NCBI RefSeq assembly: GCF_041146395.1
Contig: NC_090989.1
Span: forward strand, 54,524,501-54,588,500
Reading direction: 5' to 3'
DNA: 64,000 nt
Source of the DNA: Eulemur rufifrons
Taxonomy: Eukaryota; Chordata; Mammalia; Primates; Lemuridae
How positions within the stretch are numbered: the first letter of the stretch is position 1; each line of letters begins with the position of its first letter. A program made the position numbers and the translations under genes. Positions 50,601 to 62,859 of the stretch are shown here, piece after piece. The notes beneath the pieces are model-generated. The model saw only the letters and a list, made by a program, of their open reading frames with translations, was not told the DNA's origin and searched no databases.

Positions 50601-50846
50601 ATATGAGAAGAGGGAAGGAAAGTGTAATTCATTTTGTTTCATTCATTTATTTCACTTTCATGACCCAAGATCTTGCATAAAGTCACATGTTGCTTACATA
50701 TCTTATAGGCAAAAACAGATGGTCATCAATTAAAAGTATCTTTCTCCTGTTTGTTATCAAGTAATATTTTATACTTTGTGCCTCACACACTTTAAACATA
50801 GCTCCAAATAATATTTTTTTCTTTTTAAATATAGACTTTATTTTTT

Positions 50847-51189
50847 TTTTTTATTTATTTATTTTTTTGAGACAGAGTCTCACTCTGTTGCCCAGGCTAG
50901 AGTGAGTGCCGTGGCGTCAGCCTAGCTCACAGCAACCTCAAACTCCTGAGCTCAAGCGATCCTCCTGTCTCAGCCTCCCGAGTAGCTGGGACTACAGGCA
51001 TGCGCCACCATGCCCGGCTAATTTTTTCTATATATATTTTTAGCTGTCCATATAATTTCTTTCTATTTTTAGTAGAGGTGGGGTCTCACTCTTGCTCAGG
51101 CTGGTCTCGAACTCCTGAGCTCAAACGATCCGCCCACCTCGGCCTCCCAGAGTGCTAGGATTACAGGCGTGAGCCACCGCGCCCGGCCC
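50847..51189 (-). mobile_element. Strepsirrhine-type dimeric Alu with perfect TSD
   Basis: Reversed full-length Alu from a T-rich tail to 'gccaccgcgcccggccc'. The 15-bp TSD 'tagactttatttttt' lies at 50832-50846 and 51190-51204. It inserted at the 3' end of the L1M 3'UTR that follows. Confidence 0.98.
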
Positions 51190-51945
51190 TAGACTTTATT
51201 TTTTGAACGGTTTTGTATTTACAAAAAAATGACAAAGATAGTACAGAGAGTTTCTGTAGAACCCCACACATCCTATTGTTAATGTCTTTTATTAATATGG
51301 TCCTTTTGTTACACTTATTGAGCCAATATTAATGCACTGTTAGTAATCAAAGTCAATGCTCTACTCAGATTTCCTTAGTTCTTACCAAATTTCCTTTTTC
51401 ATTTTCATGATTCTGTTCAGGATATCGTGTTACATTTTGTTGTCATGTCTCCTTTGGCTCCTCTTGGATGTGACAGTTTCTCAGGCATTACTTGTTTCTA
51501 ATGATCTTAAAAATGGTTTGAGGAGTTTGGTCAGGCATTCGTAGGGTTCCCTCTATTGGGCAGTTGTTTGAGGTTTTTCTCATGATAAGACTCGGGTTTT
51601 AGGTTTCTGGGAGAAGGACCATAGACTTAGAGTGCCATTTTCATCACATCTCATCATATAAAATGTGCATTCTATCACCATGAGTTATCACTGTTGATGT
51701 TGACTTTGATCACCTGATTGAAGTAGTGTTTATCAGTAATGTTAGTCAGGTTTCCCCACTTTAAAGTTACTCTTTTTTCTTCCTTTTCTATATTCTACTC
51801 TTGGGAAAGAAGTCAATATATGCAGTCCACGCCCAAAGAGTGTGGAGGTGGAAGGTAGGAAGGTATGCTCTACTTCCTTTAGTACAAAGTATCTATATAA
51901 ATTATTTAAATGCTTGTAGATGTCCATAAAAATAACAATTGTTTC
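51190..51945 (-). repeat. Old L1M 3'UTR (L1ME/M5-like)
   Basis: 'aagatagtacagagagtttc', 'ttgttgtcatgtctcctttg', 'agttatcactgttgatgttg' and 'tcaggtttccccactttaaa' are ordered blocks of a reversed old L1 3'UTR. Confidence 0.8.
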
Positions 51946-52384
51946 CTTATACCACCAATATTTTCCAAACTGTATAAAGTGACAACTCCTTACTTTTGCA
52001 AAATAAATTTATTCTCTAGTCAGTGAAAGGATTTATGAGCCGTCATGACATTTACAGGATGAAAAGCACACAACATGAAATTCACAGAGAGGAAAGAAAT
52101 GATGAATGAAGACGTATTCATTGCTTAGATTTATAGGCTTGCATGGGACATGCATTTATGTTTACTTAGCAAAATTTGAAGATAAATTATTTCTGTACAG
52201 TATAATAATAAGACCAAAAGATTAAAAAATGAAAGTTACTAAAATGTCAAAATTTTAAAGAGTGCTAAAGATCACTTCAGAACACATTACTCCTTTGCCT
52301 AACTTTTATTTTGTTAAATAGCTAACAAGAAATTTACTGTTTTTATTTGTGTGTGATAACCATGCCTTCCAAACAATGATATTA
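51946..52384. other. Unique sequence
   Basis: Nothing recognised. Confidence 0.4.
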
Positions 52385-53850
52385 AAGGCAAATTTTTGAA
52401 ATTTTTACTGAAGTATTATCTACACATAGAAAACAAAAATTATAAGTTTACAGCTTATAAATTTTTTTACAAAGTAAATATACCCATCTTATCATCATGC
52501 AGGTCAAGAAATATTGTATTATCAACATCACAGAAGCCATTAATGCCCCTCTTCAGTTACTGCTCCTCAAAGGGAAATATTAACTTGACTTTTAACACCA
52601 TGCCTTTTTTTCTTATTTTTGCATTTTATATAAATAGAATTATATAATATATACTATTTTAGGCCTGGTCTTTTTTGCTCAATATTATGAGTCTCAACTA
52701 TTTTGCTTCATGCATTTATAGTTCTTTTATCATTATTGCTACATAGTATTCTATATGGGAATATAGCACAATTTATTTTGTTCATCAATATTTGGGTAGA
52801 TTCCAGTATTGGGATATTATGAATAGTGCTATGAAAAATTTTGTATATTCCAATGAACAGATGCATGTATTTCTATTGCATATATACCAAGGAGTTGAAG
52901 TTTTGGACTGTAGGATAAGTCTATGCTTGAAGTGGTTGTGTGTATGTTAACATGTACCATCTATCTATTTGTCTATCCTTACACCAGTTCTGCACTCTTC
53001 AAAGTCATATTGCTTCACTCTAATTAAGGCAGTATTGTACTGATATTTGATAGTTTTAAGTCCTTCAGTACTGTGCTTCTTCAGGATTGCTTGGCTATTC
53101 TTGGCCCTTTGTCTTTTCATGTAAATCAGCTCATCAGTTCACACACACACACATACACACACACAAACTTCTGGGATATTGATTTGGGATCACAATGAAT
53201 GTGAAGGTCCATTTGGAGAGAATTTCTATACTTACAACATTAAATCTTCCAATTCATTAGCATTACGTATCTCATGCTTTAGAGATACGGCATACCTCTT
53301 ATTCATTTGGATATTTAAATTCTCTTTCTCTCAATATAATGATCTCTATATCTATCTCTCTATCCATACATACACATGCATACACAATGTTTTATTATTT
53401 ATAAATATTAATATATAAATATACATACACATATATGGTTCATAGTTAAAGGTATCTTACACATATTTTGTTAGATTTATTCCTAAGTATTTGACGGTTT
53501 CTGATTCAATCATATATAGTGTATTCTTATAAATTTTATATTCTATATGTTTCTATCAATCTATAGAAATAAGTTGATTAATACATTAAATTGAATTATA
53601 TAAAATATTCAATTGTCAATTATTTTGGACCTATAAAATTGTCAATTTTGTATTATGGAATATAATACAATCACCTTAATCTAGTGACCTGGTTATATTT
53701 ACATACTGATTTTAATAGTTGATCTGATACTTTTGGATTTGCAATTTATAATCTGTTGCCCATGAATAATGACTATTATTTTTTCTAATTTTTATTGTAT
53801 TTATCTCTTTTTCTTGCCTTATTACATTGGGCAGGATCTTAATGCTAATT
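52385..53850 (-). repeat. Old L1M 3'UTR and ORF2
   Basis: The reversed 3'UTR (52385-52620) passes into ORF2 blocks ('atttgggtagattccagtat', 'tacaccagttctgcactctt', 'gatttattcctaagtatttg'). CA tract at 53140-53165 and a TATC-rich tract near 53345-53375. Confidence 0.72.
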
Positions 53851-54277
53851 TTTAGAGTCACTATATTTACTGTTAAAGCCAATGAATTTTAACTATATGC
53901 ACAAAAAGAAGTGAAATTTACTAACGATTAAGAAAAGACCATCTGGAGCTTCTGATTTCTTATACTATGTTGTGGACTTTTCAAAAAAGTAATTCTGTGA
54001 AATTACTATAAAATCACCACAAGCTCTTTGTATTCTCTTTGCATGACTTTGTATAGTATGTATATATACTTAATTACATGCTCTCTTTTTTATTTGTGCC
54101 CTTTCAATAATGGTGTTTTTTGGTAGCACCTCTGTTAGGCCTTAACTTTATTTGTGAGCAGGAGAGCAAGAAATAAATCTTACTTTTCTATATTCTTTAC
54201 AGTTCTACCTGGGTAAAAAGAAGAGGGAGGAAGACAATACTCAGATCTCTGTGTACATATTAATTGGCTAAATATAC
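53851..54277. other. Unique sequence
   Basis: Nothing recognised. Confidence 0.4.
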
Positions 54278-54291
54278 TGCACCATTTTTTT

Positions 54292-54616
54292 TTAATTTTA
54301 GCTTATTATGGGGGTACAAAAGTTCAGGTTATATATATTGCCCATGACCCGCCCATACCCCTGAGTCAGAACTTCAAGTGTGTCCATTCCCCAGACAGTG
54401 CGCATTGCACTCATCATGTAGTTATACCCCTCATCCCCTCCCCGCACCGCATCCCCCCAGTCAGAACATTCAAGCGTGACCATTCCCTAGACAGTGCACA
54501 TCACACTCATCATGTAGGTATACACCCATCCCCTCCCCCCACCCCCTACCTCTGTCCGATACCCAATTGGTGTTATTCCCAAATGTGCACTTAGGTGATG
54601 ATCAGGGAAACCTAAG
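54292..54616 (-). mobile_element. Young lemur-lineage L1, 3' end with two modules and perfect TSD
   Basis: The T-rich tail is followed by 'cttattatgggggtacaaaa', two 95-bp C-rich modules (starting at 54365 and 54460), then 'cgatacccaattggtgttat'. The 14-bp TSD 'tgcaccattttttt' lies at 54278-54291 and 54617-54630. The open frame 54483-54298 is spurious. Confidence 0.95.
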
Positions 54617-54630
54617 TGCACCATTTTTTT

Positions 54631-55159
54631 AGCAACTCAAAAATTTTGTTTTTTTTTTATTTGGAAAAAATAGTGTATCATGTAAGTACTATTAGTACTT
54701 CTATTAATAATAACACCTCACAGCTGTAGGATACTTAAAAATTGTTTACAAAACAATTCCAACATATTACTTGAATCTTACAAATTTTTTTAGGTTTTTC
54801 AGACGTTTTCGTATATAAACACATGATATGCACATCATATGATTTTATGCAATGACCTCTAAGTAATCCTTACTGTAACTGATGGGACAGATTGCTTGAG
54901 ACAGTAATAAAATAAGCTGTACTGAGCACCTACTGTGTACTAGGCATTGTTTAAATTACTGTGGATTTTTGGAGATTTGAGGAGATAGCAATCTAATGAC
55001 TCAAAGCATTTCAGTGGCTGATTTGTGAAGAAAAACCAGAATTCCCACTTGACAGTGGAGAGAGATTCTCATGGGCTAAAATTCCATTTGCAGATTTTTA
55101 TCCAGATGGTTTTATCCTAACTTTGTGTGTCAGTATACTGGAAAGAAAACAACATATGG
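54631..55159. other. Unique sequence with possible MIR traces
   Basis: 54920-54970 ('actgagcacctactgtgtac') is a generic old-repeat motif. No further assignment. Confidence 0.35.
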
Positions 55160-55640
55160 CATAACATATATGGATTATTGCAAGAGCCTCCTACTTTAGC
55201 TCTCTGCCCTGGAGCTTCACCCTGCAATCCCTCATGAACAGTGCTCTTATGTCATATTAACATTTCCCAAGCATGAAATGTGGGACTTCTTTGCTAAAAG
55301 TTTCCAGGCTTCCCACACACTACCCTTGCCTATATCATAGCCCCTTTGCCTCTCCCTTCTTTTGGATAAAATATAAATTCTTCAATCTAGCCATTCAGTC
55401 ACCATTAATTCCCATAATACCAACCCAATCACTCCTGGAATGCACACCGTCAATCCCTCCTCATGGATCTCTGAATATGAACACCCTCATGATAAATCTG
55501 AAGCCTTTAATTATCATTTCCCCACTTGGAACAAAGTTTCTTTTCTTTTCTAGATATTCCAGTGATGCCTTTTTATTTTTTCATCACGGATCATATTAAG
55601 AATTTGACTAAAGCTATGTCCTACCCTGAAACTCATCTAT
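55160..55640 (+). repeat. Probable ancient mammalian repeat (pyrimidine-rich family)
   Basis: 'gcaagagcctcctactttag', 'ctctctgccctggagcttca' and 'aaatataaattcttcaatct' resemble a widespread old mammalian repeat. A related piece lies near 62870-63130. The 108-codon frame at 55273-55599 is most likely a by-product of it. Confidence 0.45.
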
Positions 55641-57799
55641 ACACTGGTTGATAAGAAATCTTGACTTATTCTAATCTGTATCACCCTTCAACATCCAACT
55701 GCTTAACTCTAAGTTCATCTCCATGATGACTTCTTCAAACTACCTGTTAGTTACTTTCCTCTCTAAATTTGGACAACAGTGAAACTCTCCTCAATCAGAG
55801 TCCACGTATATACTTCAAGGCCCTAAAAGTCAGTCTTTTACATATGTTATACTCTTCATATTTAGCACAAAACACTTTATTAACACTTGTTAAGTGAATA
55901 AATATCTTTCTAATTATAACAAATAGTGTCCAAATATCCTGGGAATTTGAGACAAATAAAGACTCTTATATAGGTCTTTGGTAATGTTTCTTCACTTTAA
56001 ATGTCTTCCATAATAAACTGGAAAATTTTAAGATACTCGACCTCTTACTTGAAGATTATGGTTTAGTATGTCTGGAAGATGTCATGAGTTCCATGGTGGT
56101 GGTTTTTATACTCTGCAGAGAATTCTTATCTATAGCCATGGTTGATAACTGCTGTTTTATAGGCCAACAATAAATAGACCGTTCCTCAATAAGAGCTTTT
56201 GTTCATATTAATAAAAAGGAATATGCAAAATTGTTACATATTTTTAAAATAACTCTTTGCTTACAACATGTACCATAAGGTTTATCATTTATGCTTAAAC
56301 AGTCATAATATTGGAATATTAATGATAAAAAGTCTGCTTATGTAAGAAACTTATCTTCATCAAATCTGTGCAGTTATAATTCGGTGGAAGTAATAAGAGA
56401 AAATTCAAATCCTACACTGATAACAATATAGGAATCTAATAAATATTTGTTGATTAATTGGCTTCAAGTCAATTTTGATGGGCTTTGTGAATATTGTTAT
56501 TTCCTGGTAATTTTAAAATCCTTATTATATAATGAAGAGGAGATTATTCTCTAAGCAACAAATATTTTTCTGCCTTTTTTTAATTTATTTTGGAAAGAGA
56601 GAAATATAAAAATAATAATGTATTTTTGTGGAACTTAGTAGAACTGTCTGTTCTTCATGTGGAATCATCTCCTAAAATATGACAACTGTATATAACTATA
56701 CAGTTATAACTATACAACTATACAGTTATAACTATACAACTATAACAAGAGCCTTTCTTAGTAGCCCTATGGTGACAATGGAATGTATTACATTATGACT
56801 GAGGAGACTAAGGGCACCAAAATTTAAATATCAAGCACTAGTTTTTCTTGTGTGTGTAGTTTTTATTTTTTTTAATTTTTTTTAGCTTGGAAGAAATCTC
56901 AATCCAAATTCCTAGAATACTTTTCTTGTTTATGAATATTTTTGACTCAAGACAATTTTATCTTTCTTCCATGTTAGCCTGAATATTCGTAGCTTTCTGC
57001 TCATAGGCATATTTAATCTCATCATATTTAAAGTTATTTCTTTGAAATTATCATAAGGAAAAGTTAGACCAGGTTTTCAAAAGCAAAACTATCTTTTCTA
57101 TCCTCTAACACTTCTACCTTTATACTTTCTTTTTCTCTGTCTTGGTATGATCCTATATTACAAAGGTATAATCCATAAGATCGTGCAGATTAATTCCAAG
57201 TAGTATTTGACAAATATCTTTGTCACCCACCATTAATGGCTATACATATGTGAAATTCAGTGAAAGGCAGCACTTTACGTGAATTCTAAAAAGTGTTACA
57301 TGCAATACTGTTAGCCATGGTGGACAAGAAAAGAAAAAGAAATCTCATCAAGTCTAGAAGCCTTGAATTCCTTGTCCACAGTAAATAGATCATTGTGATA
57401 TCTGTTTAATATTTTATATTTTTGCAGGCTTGCCCTCTTTTCATACAAGATAACTTTCATCCTATTAGGTTTTTTGTTGGCTTCATCAGCATCTGTTTTA
57501 GAGCTGACATTTAAAACAAACCCAAGCATACTGTTGCACAATAGATATATTATGCATTCACTTACTTTTGTTAGGTTTTACTGATTTACCTAAATTGAAC
57601 CTGAGGCCCTTAGGTATAGGTAGAATATTTTCCTTTAGAACAAGCAAAAGCTCCATATTGAAGTTTTGGCTGATATTTCGTAGATTCCTGTGCAGAATGG
57701 GTCTGAGTCCCCACTACTCCTTTATAGGAACCCACAGTTCCATGAAAACTTCTGAGCCTTTAATGATTTTTTATTTTCTCATATCAGCATCTTAGCTCA
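55641..57799. other. Long unique stretch
   Basis: 2.1 kb without a recognised transposon. The frames at 57311-57541 (minus) and 57568-57795 (plus) show no known motif, and I see no splice-site pair that would make them exons. Confidence 0.42.
56684..56746. repeat. 22-bp minisatellite with an inverted repeat at its left edge
   Basis: The unit 'ctatacagttataactatac' plus AA is repeated 2.3 times without mismatch from 56696. At its left edge 'aactgtata' (56684-56692) and 'tatacagtt' (56697-56705) can form a hairpin with a four-base loop. Confidence 0.92.
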
Positions 57800-58130
57800 T
57801 GCTTATTTCATCTAAAACTTCCTTCTCTCCTACTTACCATGTAAGACTTGATTCAAACTTCAAGCTATCCAAAAAGATTCCTCTATCACACTCACTCGGT
57901 GAAATTTTAGACCTGTTAATTCCTACAACCCTTACTCTAAAAATAACATAGTTAGAAATTATGTACTATCTGGTACTGAAGTTGTTTTTACCTTTTTGCT
58001 TTACTTTGCTATTTCCATTTCCACTCTTTGAGTACAAGGTTTATAATTCATATTTCTTTGCATTCTCCTCAATTTCAAGCATAATAACATTCCCATTAAA
58101 GTTGATTAATATGCATTGGATGATCTACAT
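57800..58130 (+). repeat. Probable L2 LINE 3' region
   Basis: 'ttcaaacttcaagctatcca', 'ccactctttgagtacaaggt' and 'tttgcattctcctcaatttc' follow the order of an L2 3' end. Confidence 0.5.
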
Positions 58131-58956
58131 TTGATAGTAAATTAAATGAAGCTCAGTTTGTAACTTCTGGATTAAAATTGGCAAATATTTACATGGTTTT
58201 ATGCTTGAGAAACATTTCTGAAATTCTAAATGTAAACACATCCTGTGTTCTGATCCATTTTTCTGTCAAAACTATGAGTGGTTCATTACCCACAAGCCGT
58301 AGTGTAACAATAGTTTGTTCTATAACCAATAGTAGGATCCAGTTATGGAAATTAGAATTGGCAAAGAATCATGGTTTTGCAAATATGTGTTCATAAAGCA
58401 CATTGAAGTTTCAGCAATGTAAATTTTCTAAATGGCTAAAAGTAATTTACATTCCTACCTCCAAAAATAGCCTTGAAATGACATAAATGTTCGAATTGTC
58501 TAATATCAAAAACATGACTGATGTTAATGAATTAATCATATAAAATTCTTGGGACCTAAGCATCAGTCAGTCATTTAGTTCCAGATTTTGTGAGTTAGGC
58601 ACCATCAGAGTTTGGCTGAAGCCTCCCAACTCAACAAAGACAAAGCAGTAAGGTGCCATAATTATAATTTAAACTTACTATCATACCATTAATTTCTCTT
58701 AGAACAAGTTTATTAGGTCCATAGATGCTCCCACATACAAAAATTAGCTTTGATATTTTAAGAGATTACAGTCATGAAGTGAAGGTTTATTTTTGAAAAT
58801 GTAGCATTTATCTTACCAAGTAGGCCCAGGAAAAAAATGATAGAAGAAGACAGTATTAGCAGAGTAAAATTAAACCATGGATTAGTTCTCTGAGTTACTA
58901 ATGTACTTAAACCTTGAAAGTGTGTATAATTTTGAATTTAAAAGCATCTTAAGCCA
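58131..58956. other. Unique sequence
   Basis: Nothing recognised. The 72-codon frame at 58178-58396 has no known motif. Confidence 0.4.
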
Positions 58957-59100
58957 AGTCCACACTGGTAGTCCCAGCTACTCTGGAGGCTGGGCAGGAT
59001 TGCTTGAGCCCAGGAGTTCAAGGTTGCAGTGAGCTAAGATTGCACCACAGCACTCTAGCCGGTGTGACAAAGTGATACTCTGTTTCTAAAAAATAACATA
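58957..59100 (+). mobile_element. Alu-type monomer (FLAM/FRAM-like)
   Basis: Only one arm is present: 'tggtagtcccagctactctg', 'gcttgagcccaggagttcaa', 'ggttgcagtgagctaagatt' and a degenerate A-tail. It lacks the lemur linker and is much more diverged than the four dimers, so it is an early primate monomer or an old truncated Alu. Confidence 0.82.
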
Positions 59101-59139
59101 AAACAAAATAAATGAAAACATCCTAATACTACAAGATTA

Positions 59140-59710
59140 TATTATTTGGACTTGGTTATTCCACCTTTCTAGTGCTGATAACAATAACAATGAAGCTACA
59201 GCAAATGGCAGGAATGATAACTCTGAAAAATGGGCAGATTTTATCAACTCCAAAGTCATTGCCTTCATATGTCTTTCGTGCTTACTATTAACTATTTTTA
59301 GCATGAAACATAACCTCTTTGAATTCATTTACCAACAGTGGGTTTCTTAAGTATTCCAGGTCATCACCAACCTGAAGCATTTCCAAACTATGCATAGTTA
59401 GAGTGGCACAACCTCCAAAATTCATAATGCATGTATGGTATGTGTCTGAGATTGTGGATGAAGTCCCCATGAAATTCATCATATCAAATTTCCACATTCT
59501 GAGCCAGCTGTATCTAGAATGAAAGGCTCTTTCAGTATTGTAATTGTCACTGAAGGCTAAGGCATAATCATTGTATTAGGAAACCATACTTAACTGGTTG
59601 TAGCACTTGCAAAGATGGAAAGCATTCTTCAAAGCATATATCCAGGATTGATGTGCTAAAACCAGTTCATGTAAACTAAATAATCATTATGTTTCTAACA
59701 TGCACTGTCC
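59140..59710 (-). pseudogene. Protein-like frame, possible processed pseudogene, parent unknown
   Basis: On the minus strand from about 59690 down to 59288 a reading frame of about 130 codons is broken by a single stop. It includes AFHLCKCYNQLSMVS, then after the stop NDYALAFSDNYNTERAFHSR, and later GDDLEYLRNPLLVNEFKEV before a stop. A second frame (59328-59137) follows by frameshift. Codon-like composition without introns suggests a retrocopy. I do not recognise the protein. Confidence 0.38.
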
Positions 59711-60089
59711 TTCAAGATTAACTATCCATATTTGTATTAGCAGTAAGACTGGCTTACTTAAAGAAATACATCAATGTTGATTTTAGTGGTAACAAAGACA
59801 AATATTTTAAGAATCTACATTTTTTTAAAAAGACCAATATCATATATTATAATAATACCACTTTAAGCTAAAATAATATTTTTTAAAACATAAGTAATGT
59901 ACAATGAGTTATTTTCATTGTTTTTGGTCTATTTTAGAGGATATTCATGGAAAGCCTTCATAGTTTGTTCTAGAACTCACAAAATATTCAAATTGATACT
60001 TACATCAGTGAGCAATACTACATCATCCTGAGAATGTTATACTTTAATAGAAGCAACCTGTTATGGTCAGTTCAAGCTTTTGCATAATA
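59711..60089. other. Unique sequence
   Basis: A+T-rich spacer between the two pseudogene-like pieces. Confidence 0.4.
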
Positions 60090-60340
60090 AGGACTTGCCA
60101 TGCCCATCGATAGGCATGTTTATTTGAGATGACAAGCTTAAATTAAACCATCACATATTTTTCAATAGCTTTCCATTTGGAATAGGTCCAGTAGCCACCC
60201 AGAAATCTGCCATACATATCTAGACCGGCATGTATATCACTACGAACACCGTGGGCTCTAACAGGATAGGAATATCACAGTGCTGTGGCTGTAGGTCATC
60301 AGTGAAGCATGTAATGGAAAAGCAGTGAGACTAATCCATG
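60090..60340 (-). pseudogene. Second protein-like piece on the same strand
   Basis: Minus-strand reading from about 60280 to 60150 gives YPVRAHGVRSDIHAGLDMYG continuing to FLGGYWTYSKWKAIEKY, then a stop. The aromatic- and glycine-rich text looks like real protein rather than A+T-rich noise. It may be an upstream part of the same retrocopy as 59140-59710, or an unrelated remnant. No parent recognised. Confidence 0.35.
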
Positions 60341-60494
60341 GTTACAAAAATAGTGTGATCAAATAATTCAGGTCAAGTTACTTTCTAAAAATGTTGGGAA
60401 ATGGGCTTCACAGCCTTTATATATGTGTATTTTTAGGCTTTTCAGTTTAATATACAAAATCTTAGCTGTGCAAATGCTGCTTTCAAAATATTCT

Positions 60495-60745
60495 TTAGAG
60501 TGTAATGATTAAGAGCTCAGACTCTGCAGTGAAACAGAGTCTAGTGGTTTGAGTTCTAGTGGTGACAATCGCCACGAGTTTGGACAAGTTACCCAAACTT
60601 GATAAATATTTCTTCATTAATAAATTTAGAATAGAAGTAATACCAACTTCACAGAGGGATTATAAGACTTAAGTGAAATAAAGAAGGTGCTTACCTCATT
60701 GTCTGGAAAACAATAAGTGTTGAATAAATGCTACATGTTTTTAAG
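60495..60745 (+). repeat. MIR SINE
   Basis: 'aagagctcagactctgcagt', 'ttggacaagttacccaaact', 'agtaataccaacttcacaga' and 'aagtgttgaataaatgctac' follow the complete MIR order. Confidence 0.85.
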
Positions 60746-62249
60746 ATGGCCGGTGAAAAGTTCACAGCTGACAGTCATAATGATACTTATTTAGTAAAGT
60801 CAGTCTTCTCAGTTCAGTAATATTTTGTATAGTCCTGCCTTTCACAATAGAAAAAAATAAACTTCAGGTTCCCCATGTACCCAGACGTTTTCCACAATGC
60901 AGCAAGTGAAATGTGTTGTGATTTAAGCATATGTACTTCCAAGAAAACCACATTGACTTCATTATGAGGACCATCCCCAAAGATTAACTTATTTTATAGA
61001 CCATTTGTATTGAGTAATTTAATAATCTTTATATGAAGAAAAAAGTTACATATTTATTTCAGTGTTCAAATGTAATATGTAAAATTATGCCAAATACTGC
61101 TTTGGAAATTTTGTTTCAAGTCCCCATTGTTTCACACCAAACATTTTTTTCCAAATTTCTATGGAACTATATACAGTAAAAACGCAATCAAAGTAGTGCC
61201 CTATGTGAATAAAGAGAATGAATTAGTGAAAATTAAGAAATCATATTTGGATAAAACTGTCACATGTTATCACGTATTTGGTGGCTATGATAAAAATTGT
61301 GGTTATGAGACTTTAAAAATTAAGTAATTTCCTAGAAATGTAAATTACAATAAGGCTTGTATCGTGAGATTATTCTTGATAATGTTCCATAATAAGCTGC
61401 TAACTATAATTTATTCATTTCTAGGTAGATATTTTTGGTAGAATAGCATAAGAATGATTATAATTTCCCTTGCAAACTGTTGCTAATTTGCAATATATGT
61501 CAGAGTAGGTTATCTTTAAAAAGGTAGGCTTTATAGTTATTGTGTGATAGGATGATACATTTCAGTAAAAATGATTTAAATTGATAAAACTCAATCTGAT
61601 TGAATTGGCTTAGAATGTTGGAGTCCTAATGCATTGCTGTTTGAACTGACTCTAAAGAAAAGTGATCAGCAGAACATCTGGGAGGGTGTGTAGGGCATGT
61701 TAGAGATACAGCCAGGCTTTCACAGCGGGAATAATGGAATGTGGGTTTGAGATCTGAGCTGGGAGGTTAGAGCCTATACAATGGGTTGGTGGAATAAGAA
61801 ATTGTACAGAAAGTGTATCTTCTTTTGATTCACTTTTCTAAGTGTCTCATAGTGATGTTTTCTCCAATGCCTTTTTATTTTAGCAATAATCAAGTGAATG
61901 TATGACTTTATTTGTTTATTTTTATGTTTTCTTAGTCTAATATGTTCAGAAAGAATGTACACTCCCCTTGCTCTACTCATTTGCAAAGATGACGTTGGGA
62001 TATAGGTACACATCATTTAACACCAAGTTAACTAACCTAGGCAAGACATACCTCTAATTTTTCCTCCATTGTCCAGAATTGAATGATAGAATAATGACGA
62101 TCCTTTATTCAAAGCATATACTCACCATTGGTCCATGCATATCTTACTTTTATTTGTTTAGTTAGCTATTTAGTAGCTGTTTTATGTAATACCTATCTGC
62201 AAACCCTTCTTCCAAAGCAAGAACTAGAATTCTGAAGACGCTTTACATC
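60746..62249. other. Long unique stretch
   Basis: 1.5 kb with no recognised transposon and no credible gene. The 66- and 80-codon frames at 61127-61327 and 62016-61774 show no family motif. Confidence 0.45.
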
Positions 62250-62690
62250 AAATCATACCTTTCCCCATCCCCTCCCCCTGTCTTCCTCACCCCAGATAAC
62301 TAAAGTCTGAATCCTGTGCTCATAATACCCTTAATGTTGCATGTTATATATTATTACATTTATATATGTATTCCTAAAATGTATCTTTTAAAGTTTTGGT
62401 TATATTCAACTTTATAAAAATTGTATCACAATATAAGAGTTTTGGACCCTTTTTACTTAAACACTGTGTTACTGAGATTCATCTAGCATTGTTGCTTGTC
62501 AATGTAATTTGTTAATTTTGACTACTGCAAAATATTTAATTTCATTCATTTATTCATACTTCATGAATATAACTTGGTTTGTTTATCCACTCTTCTGTAG
62601 ATGAACATGGATTATTTCTAAGATTTTTCTATGTGAGCAGTGTTGGCACAAACATTCTTGAATACATCTCTTGTTAAGTACAACTATTAC
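62250..62690 (-). repeat. Old L1M 3'UTR/ORF2 end
   Basis: 'gtgttactgagattcatcta', 'tttgtttatccactcttctg' and 'gaacatggattatttctaag' are reversed old L1 blocks in order. Confidence 0.68.
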
Positions 62691-62859
62691 ACATTACATA
62701 TTACAAATAATATGTTGTTGGAATAAGGAAAACAGAGCATATATATATAGACAGCATTTTTTTAACAATAAACTTAATCTGTAAATGAAATAATCAAAGT
62801 TATAGACTCAGGTTTCTTTTAAATACACGGTTACTAATAAGAAGGTGAAAGTACCAGTT

